This document shows, in pieces, positions 43,283 through 50,889 of a stretch of 64,000 nucleotides of DNA. Source of the DNA: SZUA-254 sp031379665. GTDB lineage: Bacteria > Bacteroidota > Ignavibacteria > UBA10030 > SZUA-254. The stretch lies in the NCBI GenBank assembly GCA_031379665.1, contig JANNFI010000139.1:8576-72575 (forward strand), given 5' to 3'. Every line of letters starts with the position of its first letter. Positions within the stretch are counted from its first letter, which is position 1. The position numbers and the translations under genes are program-made. The notes under the pieces were generated by a model. That model ran no database searches, had not been told where the DNA came from, and was given only the letters and a program-made list of their open reading frames with translations.

Positions 43283-44304
43283 CAGGAACGGTCCCCGCGC
43301 GGCGGCTTGTGGTTGACCTCGGCGAGCACGGTCCTGATCAGTTCGTCCCGGTCGATCGGGACGATGCCGACATACCCGCAGACCACGCCGCCGCTGAAGT
43401 TCGCGAGGCTCGAGGCCTCCCTGATGGTGGCCCCGCCGAGCAGCGCCATCGTCAGCGTTGCGATGACCGTGTCTCCCGCGCCCGAGACATCGGCCACCGT
43501 GCGCGCCTTCGTCGGCACGGTCGAGACCGAACCGTCCTGCTCGAAGAGCATCATTCCCTGTTCCCCGAGCGTCAACAGGATGTTGCCAACCCCGAGCTGG
43601 CGGAGGAGGGCCCGTCCGGCCTCCTCGATCTCGGCGGTCGTCGTGAGCTTCCGGCCAAGCGCCTCCTCGACCTCTTTCTTGTTCGGCTTGAACACCGTCA
43701 CCCCGGTGAAGTCGAAGAAATTCTCGAACTTCGGATCGACGGTCACGGGGATCCCGCGGCGTGAGGCCAACGCGGTGATTTCGCGGATGAGCTCCTTTCC
43801 GATTACGCCCTTGTTGTAGTCCTCGAAGATCACGCCGTCGATCCGGTCGAGCTGTCCGGCGACGAATCCGACGATCTTCGAGACGAGGGCGGGGTCGAGG
43901 GGCGAGCGGGATTCCCTGTCGATGCGGGCGACGTGCTGCGATTGGGCGATGATGCGGGTCTTTACGGTGGTCGGGCGTGACGGGTCGACAAAGAGGCCGT
44001 CGGCCGACAGGCCGCCCTCCCGGAGGAGGTCGGTCACCAGACGGCCGCTCCCATCATCGCCGACGACACCGACAAGGAGGGGGTCGCCTCCGAGAGATCG
44101 GACGTTCCGCGCGACGTTGCTCGCGCCGCCGAGCCTGGCCTGGTCGTCGTCGAGGTCGATCACTGGAACCGGCGCCTCGGGGGAGAGGCGGTTCACCCGT
44201 CCCCAGAGGTACCTGTCGAGCATCACGTCGCCGATCACCGCGATGCGCCGGCCGGTCATCGATTGGCAGACGGCCAGGAGCCTATTTTCATTGATTGTAA
44301 TCAC
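43282..44304 (-). CDS. rfaE1: D-glycero-beta-D-manno-heptose-7-phosphate kinase
   Basis: 340 residues starting with GTG at 44304. PfkB-family sugar kinase of the HldE N-terminal type. Motifs are IAVIGDVMLDRYLWG, LGGASNVARNVRSLGG (first PfkB signature), EDYNKGV, and DVSGAGDTVIATLTMALL, whose Asp is the catalytic base of the anion hole DVSGAGDT. It phosphorylates heptose 7-phosphate at C1. It is the first gene of the rfaE1-rfaE2-tamB-rnr operon, with a well-matched promoter at 44342-44372. Confidence 0.95.
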   Translation of the reverse strand: MITINENRLLAVCQSMTGRRIAVIGDVMLDRYLWGRVNRLSPEAPVPVIDLDDDQARLGGASNVARNVRSLGGDPLLVGVVGDDGSGRLVTDLLREGGLSADGLFVDPSRPTTVKTRIIAQSQHVARIDRESRSPLDPALVSKIVGFVAGQLDRIDGVIFEDYNKGVIGKELIREITALASRRGIPVTVDPKFENFFDFTGVTVFKPNKKEVEEALGRKLTTTAEIEEAGRALLRQLGVGNILLTLGEQGMMLFEQDGSVSTVPTKARTVADVSGAGDTVIATLTMALLGGATIREASSLANFSGGVVCGYVGIVPIDRDELIRTVLAEVNHKPPRGDRS

Positions 44305-44341
44305 GGTCGGACAGCGCTCAAAGGATTCCTCTCCAATCGAT

Positions 44342-44372
44342 CAATATATGCAGAACCGCATAGAAAATCAAA
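44342..44372 (-). promoter_or_regulatory. Promoter for rfaE1-rfaE2-tamB-rnr
   Basis: Minus strand: TTTG (44372-44369), 20-base spacer, TATATTG (44348-44342). Divergent from the next promoter. Confidence 0.7.
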
Positions 44373-44389
44373 TACTTAGGGCGGTCCAC

Positions 44390-44421
44390 TTTGGAGATTT
44401 CTGAGGTGTTACCTATATTTG
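44390..44421 (+). promoter_or_regulatory. Consensus promoter for the TrmH-type methyltransferase
   Basis: TTTG at 44390-44393, exactly 20 bases, TATATTTG at 44414-44421: a full match to the Bacteroidota consensus. Predicted transcription start near 44425, only about 3 bases before the ATG at 44428. Confidence 0.75.
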
Positions 44422-44427
44422 TTCACC

Positions 44428-45228
44428 ATGAACACACCGATCCCCATACCGTCCGGAAAATTCAAGGCAGCACGTCTGCTCCTGAACAAAAAGCATCGTC
44501 TCGAGACGGGGACTTGCCTGATCGAAGGGAAACGGTTCGTCGCGGAGGCGCTCGGCCGGCCGGGCATCGTCGAATACATCCTGGTGACCCGCCGCTTCGC
44601 CCAGACGCCCGAGGGTGTTGAGTTCCTGGCCGGAGCCGGACGCCCGGATCTTCCGGCCTATTTCATCACCGAACAACAGCTAGGGCAGCTCGCCGACACC
44701 GTCACGTCCCAGGGTGTCCTCGCGGCCATTCGCCTCCCCGCTGCCGACCACTCGGAGATCCTCAGGATGAAGGGTGACCGGCTCATCCTCGTCGCGCTCG
44801 ACGGCGTTGCCGATCCGGGGAACATCGGGACGATCATCAGGACTTGTGCCTGGTTCGGAATCGATGGCGTGCTGCTTTCGGAACGTTCCGTCGAACTCTC
44901 CAACCCGAAGCTCCTTCGCTCGACGATGGGGGCCGTGTTCCACCTCCCGATTGCAACCGGCGTCAATCTCGCCGGGATGATCCCCGTCCTCAGGGCGCGG
45001 GGTTTCAGGATACTGGCCGCGGAAGCCGGCGGGGAGCCCGCGGGGTCCCTCCTGCGCGGAGGTGGTAACAAGCTCCTCCTGTTCGGCAGCGAGGCGCACG
45101 GCCTCTCGCCGGTGGTCAGGGAGTTCGCCGACGCGACCTTCGGGATCGCCGGTTCCGGCCGCATCGAATCGCTCAACGTCGCCGTCGCTGTCGGCATCGC
45201 GCTGGACATCGCCGTCTCGCTACGGTAG
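44428..45228 (+). CDS. TrmH/SpoU-family RNA 2'-O-methyltransferase
   Basis: 266 residues from the ATG at 44428. An N-terminal L30e-like substrate-binding domain (FKAARLLLNKKHRLETGTCLIEG, split) precedes the SPOUT knot domain. Motif 1 is GVADPGNIGTIIRTCAWFG, motif 2 LFGSEAHGLSP and motif 3 ESLNVAVAVGIAL. These enzymes add 2'-O-methyl groups to rRNA (RlmB-like) or tRNA; the exact target is not visible. The consensus promoter ends only 6 bases before the ATG, so the mRNA is probably leaderless or nearly so. Confidence 0.92.
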   Translation: MNTPIPIPSGKFKAARLLLNKKHRLETGTCLIEGKRFVAEALGRPGIVEYILVTRRFAQTPEGVEFLAGAGRPDLPAYFITEQQLGQLADTVTSQGVLAAIRLPAADHSEILRMKGDRLILVALDGVADPGNIGTIIRTCAWFGIDGVLLSERSVELSNPKLLRSTMGAVFHLPIATGVNLAGMIPVLRARGFRILAAEAGGEPAGSLLRGGGNKLLLFGSEAHGLSPVVREFADATFGIAGSGRIESLNVAVAVGIALDIAVSLR

Positions 45229-45286
45229 GGGCCCGGCGAAGAGCGGGCAAGATTCTTCGTCCTCCGGACCCAACGCCCGCACTTTG

Positions 45287-45318
45287 TTTGCATTTCACCC
45301 CCTTTTTTCATAATTTTG
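45287..45318 (+). promoter_or_regulatory. Promoter of the nuoABCDEF operon
   Basis: TTTG at 45287-45290, 20-base spacer, TAATTTTG at 45311-45318. Predicted leader of about 26 bases before nuoA. Confidence 0.7.
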
Positions 45319-45347
45319 GTCGATAATTTAACTCTCGCCGATTCGAC

Positions 45348-45704
45348 ATGCTCGAACAGTACATCCCGCTCGGCATCATGATTCTCTTCGGAATCGCGTT
45401 CGGCGTCGTTATGTCGAAAGCGAGTGAATGGCTCGGTCCGAAGAATCCCAACAGCATCAAGCAATCGACGTATGAGAGCGGGATGGAGCCGATCCGCTCG
45501 GCCCGGGAGCGCGTTTCGGTGAAATACTATATGGTGGCGATGCTGTTCATCATCTTCGACATCGAGGTGGTGTTCCTCTATCCCTGGGCCGTGAACTTCA
45601 GGGACCTCGGGATGTTCGGCCTCGTCGAAATGTTCATCTTCATCAGCCTCCTGATGGTCGGCTTCGTGTACGTGTGGAGAAAAGGGGCCCTCAAATGGGA
45701 TTGA
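45348..45704 (+). CDS. nuoA: NADH-quinone oxidoreductase subunit A
   Basis: 118 residues with three membrane helices, the smallest membrane-arm subunit at the junction with the peripheral arm. Family features are PNSIKQSTYESGMEP (here with Ser-Thr-Tyr in place of the usual Cys-containing YECG), RVSVKYYMVAMLFIIFDIEVVFLYPWA (split) and a C-terminal YVWRKGALKWD. It is the first gene after the promoter. Its stop overlaps the nuoB start by 10 bases. Confidence 0.95.
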   Translation: MLEQYIPLGIMILFGIAFGVVMSKASEWLGPKNPNSIKQSTYESGMEPIRSARERVSVKYYMVAMLFIIFDIEVVFLYPWAVNFRDLGMFGLVEMFIFISLLMVGFVYVWRKGALKWD

Positions 45705-46222
45705 ATTCCGCGACGGAAGGGTTCATCACTACCAAGATCGACGACATCGTCGGGTGGGCCCGGAAAAATTCGCTCTGGCCGATGCCGATGGGAATTTCCT
45801 GCTGTGCCATCGAGATGATGGCGTTCGCCGGCCCGCGGTACGACGTTGCCCGCTTCGGCTCGGAGGCGTTCCGCTTCTCACCCCGTCAGAGCGACCTGAT
45901 GATCGTCGCCGGCACCGTCACCTACAAGATGTCCCACGTGGTCCGGAAGATCTACGACCAGATGCCCGACCCGAAATGGGTGATCGCCATGGGTGCGTGC
46001 ACCTCGACCGGGGGGATGTACCGATCCTACTCCGTCGTCCAGGGGATCGACCAGTTCGTCCCGGTGGATGTGTATGTGGCGGGCTGCCCCCCGAGGCCCG
46101 ACAACCTGCTCCAGGGGCTGATCGAGATCCAGAAAAAAATTACGCGTGGCGAGAAGCCGGGACAGGCGGAAAAAGTGTACATCGAGAACGAAAGGGTCCT
46201 TTCTGAACGACCTCATTCTTGA
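45695..46222 (+). CDS. nuoB: NADH-quinone oxidoreductase subunit B
   Basis: 175 residues from the ATG at 45695. It carries the terminal iron-sulfur cluster N2, which passes electrons to quinone. The cluster ligands are all present: the Cys pair 36-37 (ISCCAIEMM), Cys102 (GACTSTGGMY) and Cys131 (AGCPPRPD). The quinone-site region FGSEAFRFSPRQSD is conserved in pattern. It overlaps nuoA upstream and the drawn nuoC start downstream. Confidence 0.97.
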   Translation: MGLNSATEGFITTKIDDIVGWARKNSLWPMPMGISCCAIEMMAFAGPRYDVARFGSEAFRFSPRQSDLMIVAGTVTYKMSHVVRKIYDQMPDPKWVIAMGACTSTGGMYRSYSVVQGIDQFVPVDVYVAGCPPRPDNLLQGLIEIQKKITRGEKPGQAEKVYIENERVLSERPHS

Positions 46223-46685
46223 AGGGCTCCGGGGGATTTCCCCGGACCCGGTGATTTCCCAGAGCGAGTTCCGCGGAGAATTCACCGTCGTGATTCGGAA
46301 GGAAGCAATCGTCGCCTGTGCGACCCTCCTCCGCGACGACGAACGGTTCACCTTCGATTCACTCAGGGACCTCTGCGGTGCTGATTACGCGAGGCCGGAG
46401 GAGAGGTTCGAGGTCGTCTACAACCTGTACTCGCTGAAGTCGAACCGGCGGCTCCGCCTGAAGGTCCGGGTCGATGAGGCCGATTGCCGGGTTCCGTCGG
46501 TGACGTCAGTCTGGCCGGCCGCCGCCTGGCACGAACGCGAAACCTTCGATATGTACGGGATCACGTTCGATAACCATCCGGACCTCCGCAGGATCTACAT
46601 GCCCCCGGAATTCGAACACTATCCCCTTAGGAAGGATTTCCCGCTGATGGGGATCCCGGGATCACTCCCGCTCCCCCGAAAATAA
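46146..46685 (+). CDS. nuoC: NADH-quinone oxidoreductase subunit C
   Basis: 179 residues as drawn from a GTG at 46146. The peripheral-arm signature is complete: FEVVYNLYSLKSNRRLRLKV, SVTSVWPAAAWHERETFDMYGITFDNHPDLRRIYMPPEF (split) and HYPLRKDFPL. Start choice is difficult. The GTG overlaps nuoB by 77 bases and adds a very basic leader not typical of NuoC. A CTG at 46203, preceded by an AAAGGG ribosome-binding site, would give 160 residues and overlap by only 20 bases. No ATG is available near the conserved region. The protein is separate from NuoD, not a fused NuoCD. Confidence 0.93.
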   Translation: MARSRDRRKKCTSRTKGSFLNDLILEGLRGISPDPVISQSEFRGEFTVVIRKEAIVACATLLRDDERFTFDSLRDLCGADYARPEERFEVVYNLYSLKSNRRLRLKVRVDEADCRVPSVTSVWPAAAWHERETFDMYGITFDNHPDLRRIYMPPEFEHYPLRKDFPLMGIPGSLPLPRK

Positions 46686-46703
46686 CCTCATCGACGACCG
46701 ACC

Positions 46704-47948
46704 ATGCCTGCTGACACCCCACCGAGAAGCATCCTCCAGGCGCTCGAAAACCAGGATACCGTCATCACCTTCGACGATCCCCTCGAGCACGACATGGTGC
46801 TCAACATGGGGCCCCAGCACCCGGCCACCCACGGCGTCCTGAGGCTCCTGATCCGTCTCGACGGCGAAACCATCGTTTCGGCCGTTCCGGACCTCGGGTA
46901 CCTCCACCGCGGCTACGAGAAGATCGCTGAGAACTCGACCTACCACGAATTCATCCCCCACACCGACCGGTTGGACTACCTGTCCCCCCTGGCGAACAAT
47001 GTCGCGTACGCCCTCGCCGTCGAAAAACTCGCGGGGATCGAAGCCCCCGTGCGGGCGCAGTACATTCGGGTTCTCTGCGCAGAGCTGGCCCGGCTCTCCT
47101 CGCACCTCGTCTGGCTGGGTACGATGGCGATGGATGTCGGCGCTGTCACGATTCTGCTTTGGGGTTTCAGGGAGCGGGAGAAAATACAGGACATTTGGGA
47201 CCTCCTCACAGGGGTGCGGTTCACCACGAGTTTCACCCGCATCGGCGGCCTCGCCAATGACATGAGCCCGGAGGTCGCGGCGATGACCCGGACGTTTATC
47301 GAAAACCTCGAAACGAGCCTGGTCGAAGCCGAAAAACTCCTCAAGAGCAACCTCATTTTCATCGACCGTTGCGAAGGGGTCGGCGTGATCTCGAAGGAGT
47401 CCGCGATTGCTCTCGGTCTGACCGGGCCGCTGCTCAGAGCTTGCGGCGTCGACCACGACCTGCGCCGGGACCAACCATACCTCGTCTACGACAAACTCGA
47501 CTTCGAAGTGCCGGTGTACGGGGATTGCGACGTGCTGTCGCGTTTCTATGTCAGGATCGAGGAGATGCGGGAGAGCGTGAAGATCCTCAGCCAGGTGCTG
47601 GAGAAAATGCCGGCCGGACCGGTGAACGCTTCCGATCCTAAGAAAGTCCCCCCGCGTAAGGAAAAGACGTATGGCAAGATGGAAGAGCTCATTCACGATT
47701 TCATGCTCGTGAATTTCGGCATCAACCCGCCGGTCGGCGAGGCGTACCACGCCATCGAATCGTCGAAGGGAGAGCTCGGCTTCTATATCGTCAGCCACGG
47801 CGAAGGGTATCCCTGGCGCCTGAAGATCCGTTCGCCGTCGTTCTGCAACCTGCAGGCGATGCCCCCGATGCTCATCGGCGGGATGATTTCGGACGTCGTC
47901 GCGGTCATCGGCAGCGTCGATCCAGTGATGGGTGAGGCTGATAAATAA
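46704..47948 (+). CDS. nuoD: NADH-quinone oxidoreductase subunit D
   Basis: 414 residues. The 49-kDa-type subunit forms the quinone pocket with NuoB. Motifs are NMGPQHPATHGVLRLL (about 35), LGYLHRGYEKIAE, the long helical core with TSFTRIGGLAND, and the C-terminal DPVMGEADK. The hydrogenase-like Cys ligands are absent, as expected for complex I. It lies 18 bases after nuoC. Confidence 0.97.
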   Translation: MPADTPPRSILQALENQDTVITFDDPLEHDMVLNMGPQHPATHGVLRLLIRLDGETIVSAVPDLGYLHRGYEKIAENSTYHEFIPHTDRLDYLSPLANNVAYALAVEKLAGIEAPVRAQYIRVLCAELARLSSHLVWLGTMAMDVGAVTILLWGFREREKIQDIWDLLTGVRFTTSFTRIGGLANDMSPEVAAMTRTFIENLETSLVEAEKLLKSNLIFIDRCEGVGVISKESAIALGLTGPLLRACGVDHDLRRDQPYLVYDKLDFEVPVYGDCDVLSRFYVRIEEMRESVKILSQVLEKMPAGPVNASDPKKVPPRKEKTYGKMEELIHDFMLVNFGINPPVGEAYHAIESSKGELGFYIVSHGEGYPWRLKIRSPSFCNLQAMPPMLIGGMISDVVAVIGSVDPVMGEADK

Positions 47949-47961
47949 CCATCAACCGACA

Positions 47962-48426
47962 ATGTTTTCGAAGGAAAATCTCGATACGCTCGACGGACTG
48001 CGGGTCCGGTACCCGGTGGGCAAGCCGCTCGTGCTCCCGGCGCTCTGGCTGGCCCAGCGGCAGTTCGGCTGGATCTCGCCTGAGGTGATGAAATACGTCG
48101 CCGGGCTCCTCGACCTGCCGGTGAGTCACGTCTACGGCGTCGTGACCTTTTACACGATGTTCAATACGAAACCCGTGGGGAAATATCACCTCCAGGTCTG
48201 TACGAACGTTTCCTGTCTGCTCCGGGGGGGCGACCGGCTTCTCGACCACGCCTGCGGGCGGCTGAACATCGGTAAAGGCGAGACGACCACCGACAACAGA
48301 TTCACCATCACCGAGGTGGAGTGTCTCGGTTCGTGCGGCACCGCGCCGGCCGTCCAGGTCAACGATGACTACCACGAAAACCTCTCAGTCGAGAGACTCG
48401 ACGCCCTCCTGAACGACCTGCGCTGA
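47962..48426 (+). CDS. nuoE: NADH-quinone oxidoreductase subunit E
   Basis: 154 residues from the ATG at 47962; a GTG at 47932 overlapping nuoD is an alternative. Thioredoxin-like fold holding the [2Fe-2S] cluster N1a. All four ligands are present: Cys80 and Cys85 (CTNVSC), Cys121 and Cys125 (CLGSC). It forms the NADH dehydrogenase module with NuoF, which begins 3 bases after its stop. Confidence 0.96.
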   Translation: MFSKENLDTLDGLRVRYPVGKPLVLPALWLAQRQFGWISPEVMKYVAGLLDLPVSHVYGVVTFYTMFNTKPVGKYHLQVCTNVSCLLRGGDRLLDHACGRLNIGKGETTTDNRFTITEVECLGSCGTAPAVQVNDDYHENLSVERLDALLNDLR

Positions 48427-48429
48427 CCG

Positions 48430-49734
48430 ATGGAAGCCTTCACCGAAAAACTGATCCTGCCCGACATCCCGGACCTTCACCGCATCGACGTCTACGAGAA
48501 GCACGGCGGATACGCCGCGCTGCGCAAGGCGCTCGCGATGAAACCTGAGGAGGTCACCGAGGAGGTCAAGAAGTCCAATCTCCGCGGCCGGGGGGGCGCC
48601 TGCTTCCCGACCGGGCTGAAGTGGACGTTCATGCCGAAGCAGACCGACAAGCAAAAGTACCTCTGCGCGAACGGCGACGAGAGCGAACCGGGCACGTTCA
48701 AGGACAGGCAGATCTTCGAGTCCAACCCACACCTCTTCATCGAGGGCGCGATAATCACCGCGTACGCGATGGGCATCAACGTGGTCTACACGTATATCCG
48801 CGGTGAATACGCCCGCTGGATCGAAATGCTGCAGAAGGCCGTCGACGACGCCTATGCGAAGGGATACATCGGTGAGAACATCCTCGGCTCCAGCTTTACC
48901 ACGCAACTCTACCTGCACCGCGGCGCCGGCGCCTACATCTGCGGCGAGGAATCGGCCCTGATGAATTCGCTCGAAGGCGATAGGGGGTATCCCAGGGTGA
49001 AGCCGCCCTTCCCCGCGCAGAATGGCCTGTGGGGATGCCCGACCACGATCAACAACATCGAAACGATCGCGAACATCCCCGTCATCATCTCCCGGGGATG
49101 GGAGTGGTTCTCGAAGATCGGCGAGCCGAAGCAGCCGGGAACCATCCTCTACGGTATCAGCGGGCATGTCAACAAACCGGGCGTCTACGAACTTCCCTCG
49201 GGGACGCTCCTTACGGACCTGATCTATAAGCACGCCGGGGGCGTCCCCGGGAATAAGAAGATCAAGGCGGTCATCCCCGGAGGGTCGTCAACGAAATGGA
49301 TCAGGGGGGAACAAATCGAAGGGGTGAAGATGGACGCGGAATCCCTCAAGGCGGTGGGGACGGCGATCGGAACCGCGGGCGTCATCGTGATGGACGAAGA
49401 CACCGATCTGGTATCGGTCATCCTGCGCATCACCCGTTTCTACCACCACGAGTCGTGCGGTCAGTTCACGCCGTGCCGCGAAGGGTGCGGGTGGATGGAA
49501 AAAATACTGAAAAGGTTCCAGGCGGGGGAGGCCGCGCCCTCGGATCTCGACCTTCTGCTCGACGTCGCGAACAACATCGAGGGAAACACGATCTGCGCGC
49601 TGGGCGACGCGGCAGCCTGGCCCGTGCAGAGCTTCATCAAGCTGTTCAGGGATGAACTCGAGAAAAAGGTGCGCGGCTCGAAACCCGATGCCGCCTGGGT
49701 CCCGCCGCCGCACCTGGTCTCATCCAAACCCTAG
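48430..49734 (+). CDS. nuoF: NADH-quinone oxidoreductase subunit F
   Basis: 434 residues. It binds NADH, FMN and the [4Fe-4S] cluster N3. The FMN/NADH motifs RGRGGACFPTGLKW, NGDESEPGTFKDR and GAGAYICGEESALMNSLEG are intact. In the N3 motif the usual ESCGxCxPCREG reads ESCGQFTPCREGCG. Cys343, Cys349 and the distal Cys389 (NTICALGDAA) are kept, but the middle ligand position is Phe346, and an extra Cys353 occurs. It is the last gene of this cluster. The expected nuoG does not follow; instead a gene on the other strand overlaps its stop. Confidence 0.96.
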   Translation: MEAFTEKLILPDIPDLHRIDVYEKHGGYAALRKALAMKPEEVTEEVKKSNLRGRGGACFPTGLKWTFMPKQTDKQKYLCANGDESEPGTFKDRQIFESNPHLFIEGAIITAYAMGINVVYTYIRGEYARWIEMLQKAVDDAYAKGYIGENILGSSFTTQLYLHRGAGAYICGEESALMNSLEGDRGYPRVKPPFPAQNGLWGCPTTINNIETIANIPVIISRGWEWFSKIGEPKQPGTILYGISGHVNKPGVYELPSGTLLTDLIYKHAGGVPGNKKIKAVIPGGSSTKWIRGEQIEGVKMDAESLKAVGTAIGTAGVIVMDEDTDLVSVILRITRFYHHESCGQFTPCREGCGWMEKILKRFQAGEAAPSDLDLLLDVANNIEGNTICALGDAAAWPVQSFIKLFRDELEKKVRGSKPDAAWVPPPHLVSSKP

Positions 49735-50192
49735 TTGTTGATCCCCCCCTCGCGGATCCACTGCGCGATCCCCGTGATCTGGTTCGGGGTGAGGGGGGGC
49801 CTGTTCAGCGGCATCCGCGGAGTCAACCTCCCATCGATGCGCAACTGCAGGATGCTCTCATCCGGCGACCCCGGCACGACGATTCCCACCCGTTCGGTCA
49901 ATCTCTGGTAACTTTCAAGGCTCAGGTTCGCCGCTGGGGCGTCGCCCGCGTGGCACCCGCCGGCGAAAGTGCACGCCCTGTTGAAGAGCGGTTGGATGGA
50001 GCCATTGTAACTGACGTTCGAGTCGGGGAGGACGATGTCGGTGAAAGGGCCGGAGTCGGTAATGGAGTCCTTGCACGACCAGGCCGCGACGATCAGGACG
50101 ATTACGAAGCAGGCGATAAAGGATGGGCTGGCGGAATTGCCCCTCGGGCTGGTGGGGTGAGACCTCGGGTTGGATGACGAGAAAAATTTCAT
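49731..50192 (-). CDS. Lipoprotein with a non-standard cytochrome c-like motif
   Basis: 153 residues. A hydrophobic segment ends in a lipobox (VLIVAAWSC, Cys near residue 40) after an unusually long basic N-region. The mature part resembles the small c-type cytochrome domains attached to envelope proteins in this phylum: SIQPLFNRAC...GCHAGDAPAANLSLESYQRL and RMPLNRPPLTPNQITGIAQWIREG (split). The putative haem site reads CTFAGGCH, that is C-x5-CH rather than CxxCH, and a downstream Met (RMPL) could be the axial ligand. It may bind haem atypically or not at all. It overlaps nuoF by 4 bases, convergently. Confidence 0.72.
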   Translation of the reverse strand: MKFFSSSNPRSHPTSPRGNSASPSFIACFVIVLIVAAWSCKDSITDSGPFTDIVLPDSNVSYNGSIQPLFNRACTFAGGCHAGDAPAANLSLESYQRLTERVGIVVPGSPDESILQLRIDGRLTPRMPLNRPPLTPNQITGIAQWIREGGINN

Positions 50193-50203
50193 TGAGCGTT
50201 ATG

Positions 50204-50235
50204 AAAACATACTAAAGTGATCCCTGAAATGCAAT
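50204..50235 (-). promoter_or_regulatory. Promoter for the cytochrome-like lipoprotein
   Basis: Minus strand: ATTG (50235-50232), 20-base spacer, TATGTTTT (50211-50204). Predicted start about 8 bases before the ATG, so the leader is very short. Confidence 0.6.
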
Positions 50236-50267
50236 GAACGCCAACCCGGCTTCCGCGGTTCCAGGTG

Positions 50268-50298
50268 TTTGATTCCTTCAACCCAACTTCGTATATTG
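50268..50298 (+). promoter_or_regulatory. Promoter for tRNA-Ala
   Basis: TTTG at 50268-50271, 20-base spacer, TATATTG at 50292-50298. The predicted start near 50303 lies 29 bases before the tRNA. Confidence 0.7.
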
Positions 50299-50331
50299 AT
50301 CCACCTTCCCCCGGAGAAATTCAACCGTCAA

Positions 50332-50404
50332 GGGGCTGTAGCTCAGCTGGGAGAGCGCGTGAATGGCATTCACGAGGCCAGGGGTTCGATCCCCCTCAGC
50401 TCCA
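50332..50404 (+). tRNA. tRNA-Ala (anticodon GGC)
   Basis: 73 bases. Acceptor stem GGGGCTG pairs with CAGCTCC (one G-T). The D arm is GCTCAGCTGGGAGAGC. The anticodon stem CGTGA/TCACG holds the loop ATGGCAT with anticodon GGC, reading GCC and GCT alanine codons. The T arm contains GGTTCGATCC. The discriminator is A and CCA is not encoded. Confidence 0.96.
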
Positions 50405-50518
50405 CTCCACCATAGTACGATACGGCGAAAGGGAAGCCGGGTTTCGCCGTCCGGGAGGGTGGCAAAACCTGCTTGGATCCGTCATCGTCTCCTCACAGCA
50501 CCAACATCGTATCAGACC

Positions 50519-50878
50519 ATGGGCGACCGCGTTCAGGAATTCCGTTCATTTCGCGAGAGGATGAACAAGCGCATTCTCTCCGCCGACAACCGCGCCGTGA
50601 AACGGTTTTTCGGCGTCGACACGCTGACGTACGAGGCTGGCGCACTGACGTCGCGAGAGAAGGAAATGCTCGGGCTCGTCGCCTCGATGGTTCTGCGGTG
50701 CGACGACTGCGTTTCGTACCACATCGAACAGTGCAGGAAGGAAGGGGTGACCGAAGAGCAGTTTTTCGACATCTTCAGCGTCGCGCTGGTTGTCGGAGGG
50801 TCGATCGTCATCCCACACCTCCGGCGGGCTGTCGACTATCTCGACCTGCTTGAAGGGAATCCGGGACCGGGGGCCTGA
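50519..50878 (+). CDS. Carboxymuconolactone decarboxylase/AhpD-like protein
   Basis: 119 residues from the ATG at 50519. Upstream in-frame codons run through the tRNA region and are not credible. The all-helical AhpD/CMD fold carries the redox motif Cys61-x2-Cys64-x3-His68 (RCDDCVSYHIEQC), followed by GVTEEQFFDIFSVALVVGGSIVIPHL (split). Such proteins act as alkylhydroperoxidase-like thiol enzymes. The exact substrate is unknown. It may be co-transcribed with the PAS/GAF gene that starts 11 bases downstream. Confidence 0.88.
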   Translation: MGDRVQEFRSFRERMNKRILSADNRAVKRFFGVDTLTYEAGALTSREKEMLGLVASMVLRCDDCVSYHIEQCRKEGVTEEQFFDIFSVALVVGGSIVIPHLRRAVDYLDLLEGNPGPGA

Positions 50879-50889
50879 AGGACCGTCCG

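Noticed and set aside
46662..47798. 378-codon minus-strand open frame
   Set aside because: Antisense to nuoD; no recognisable domain.
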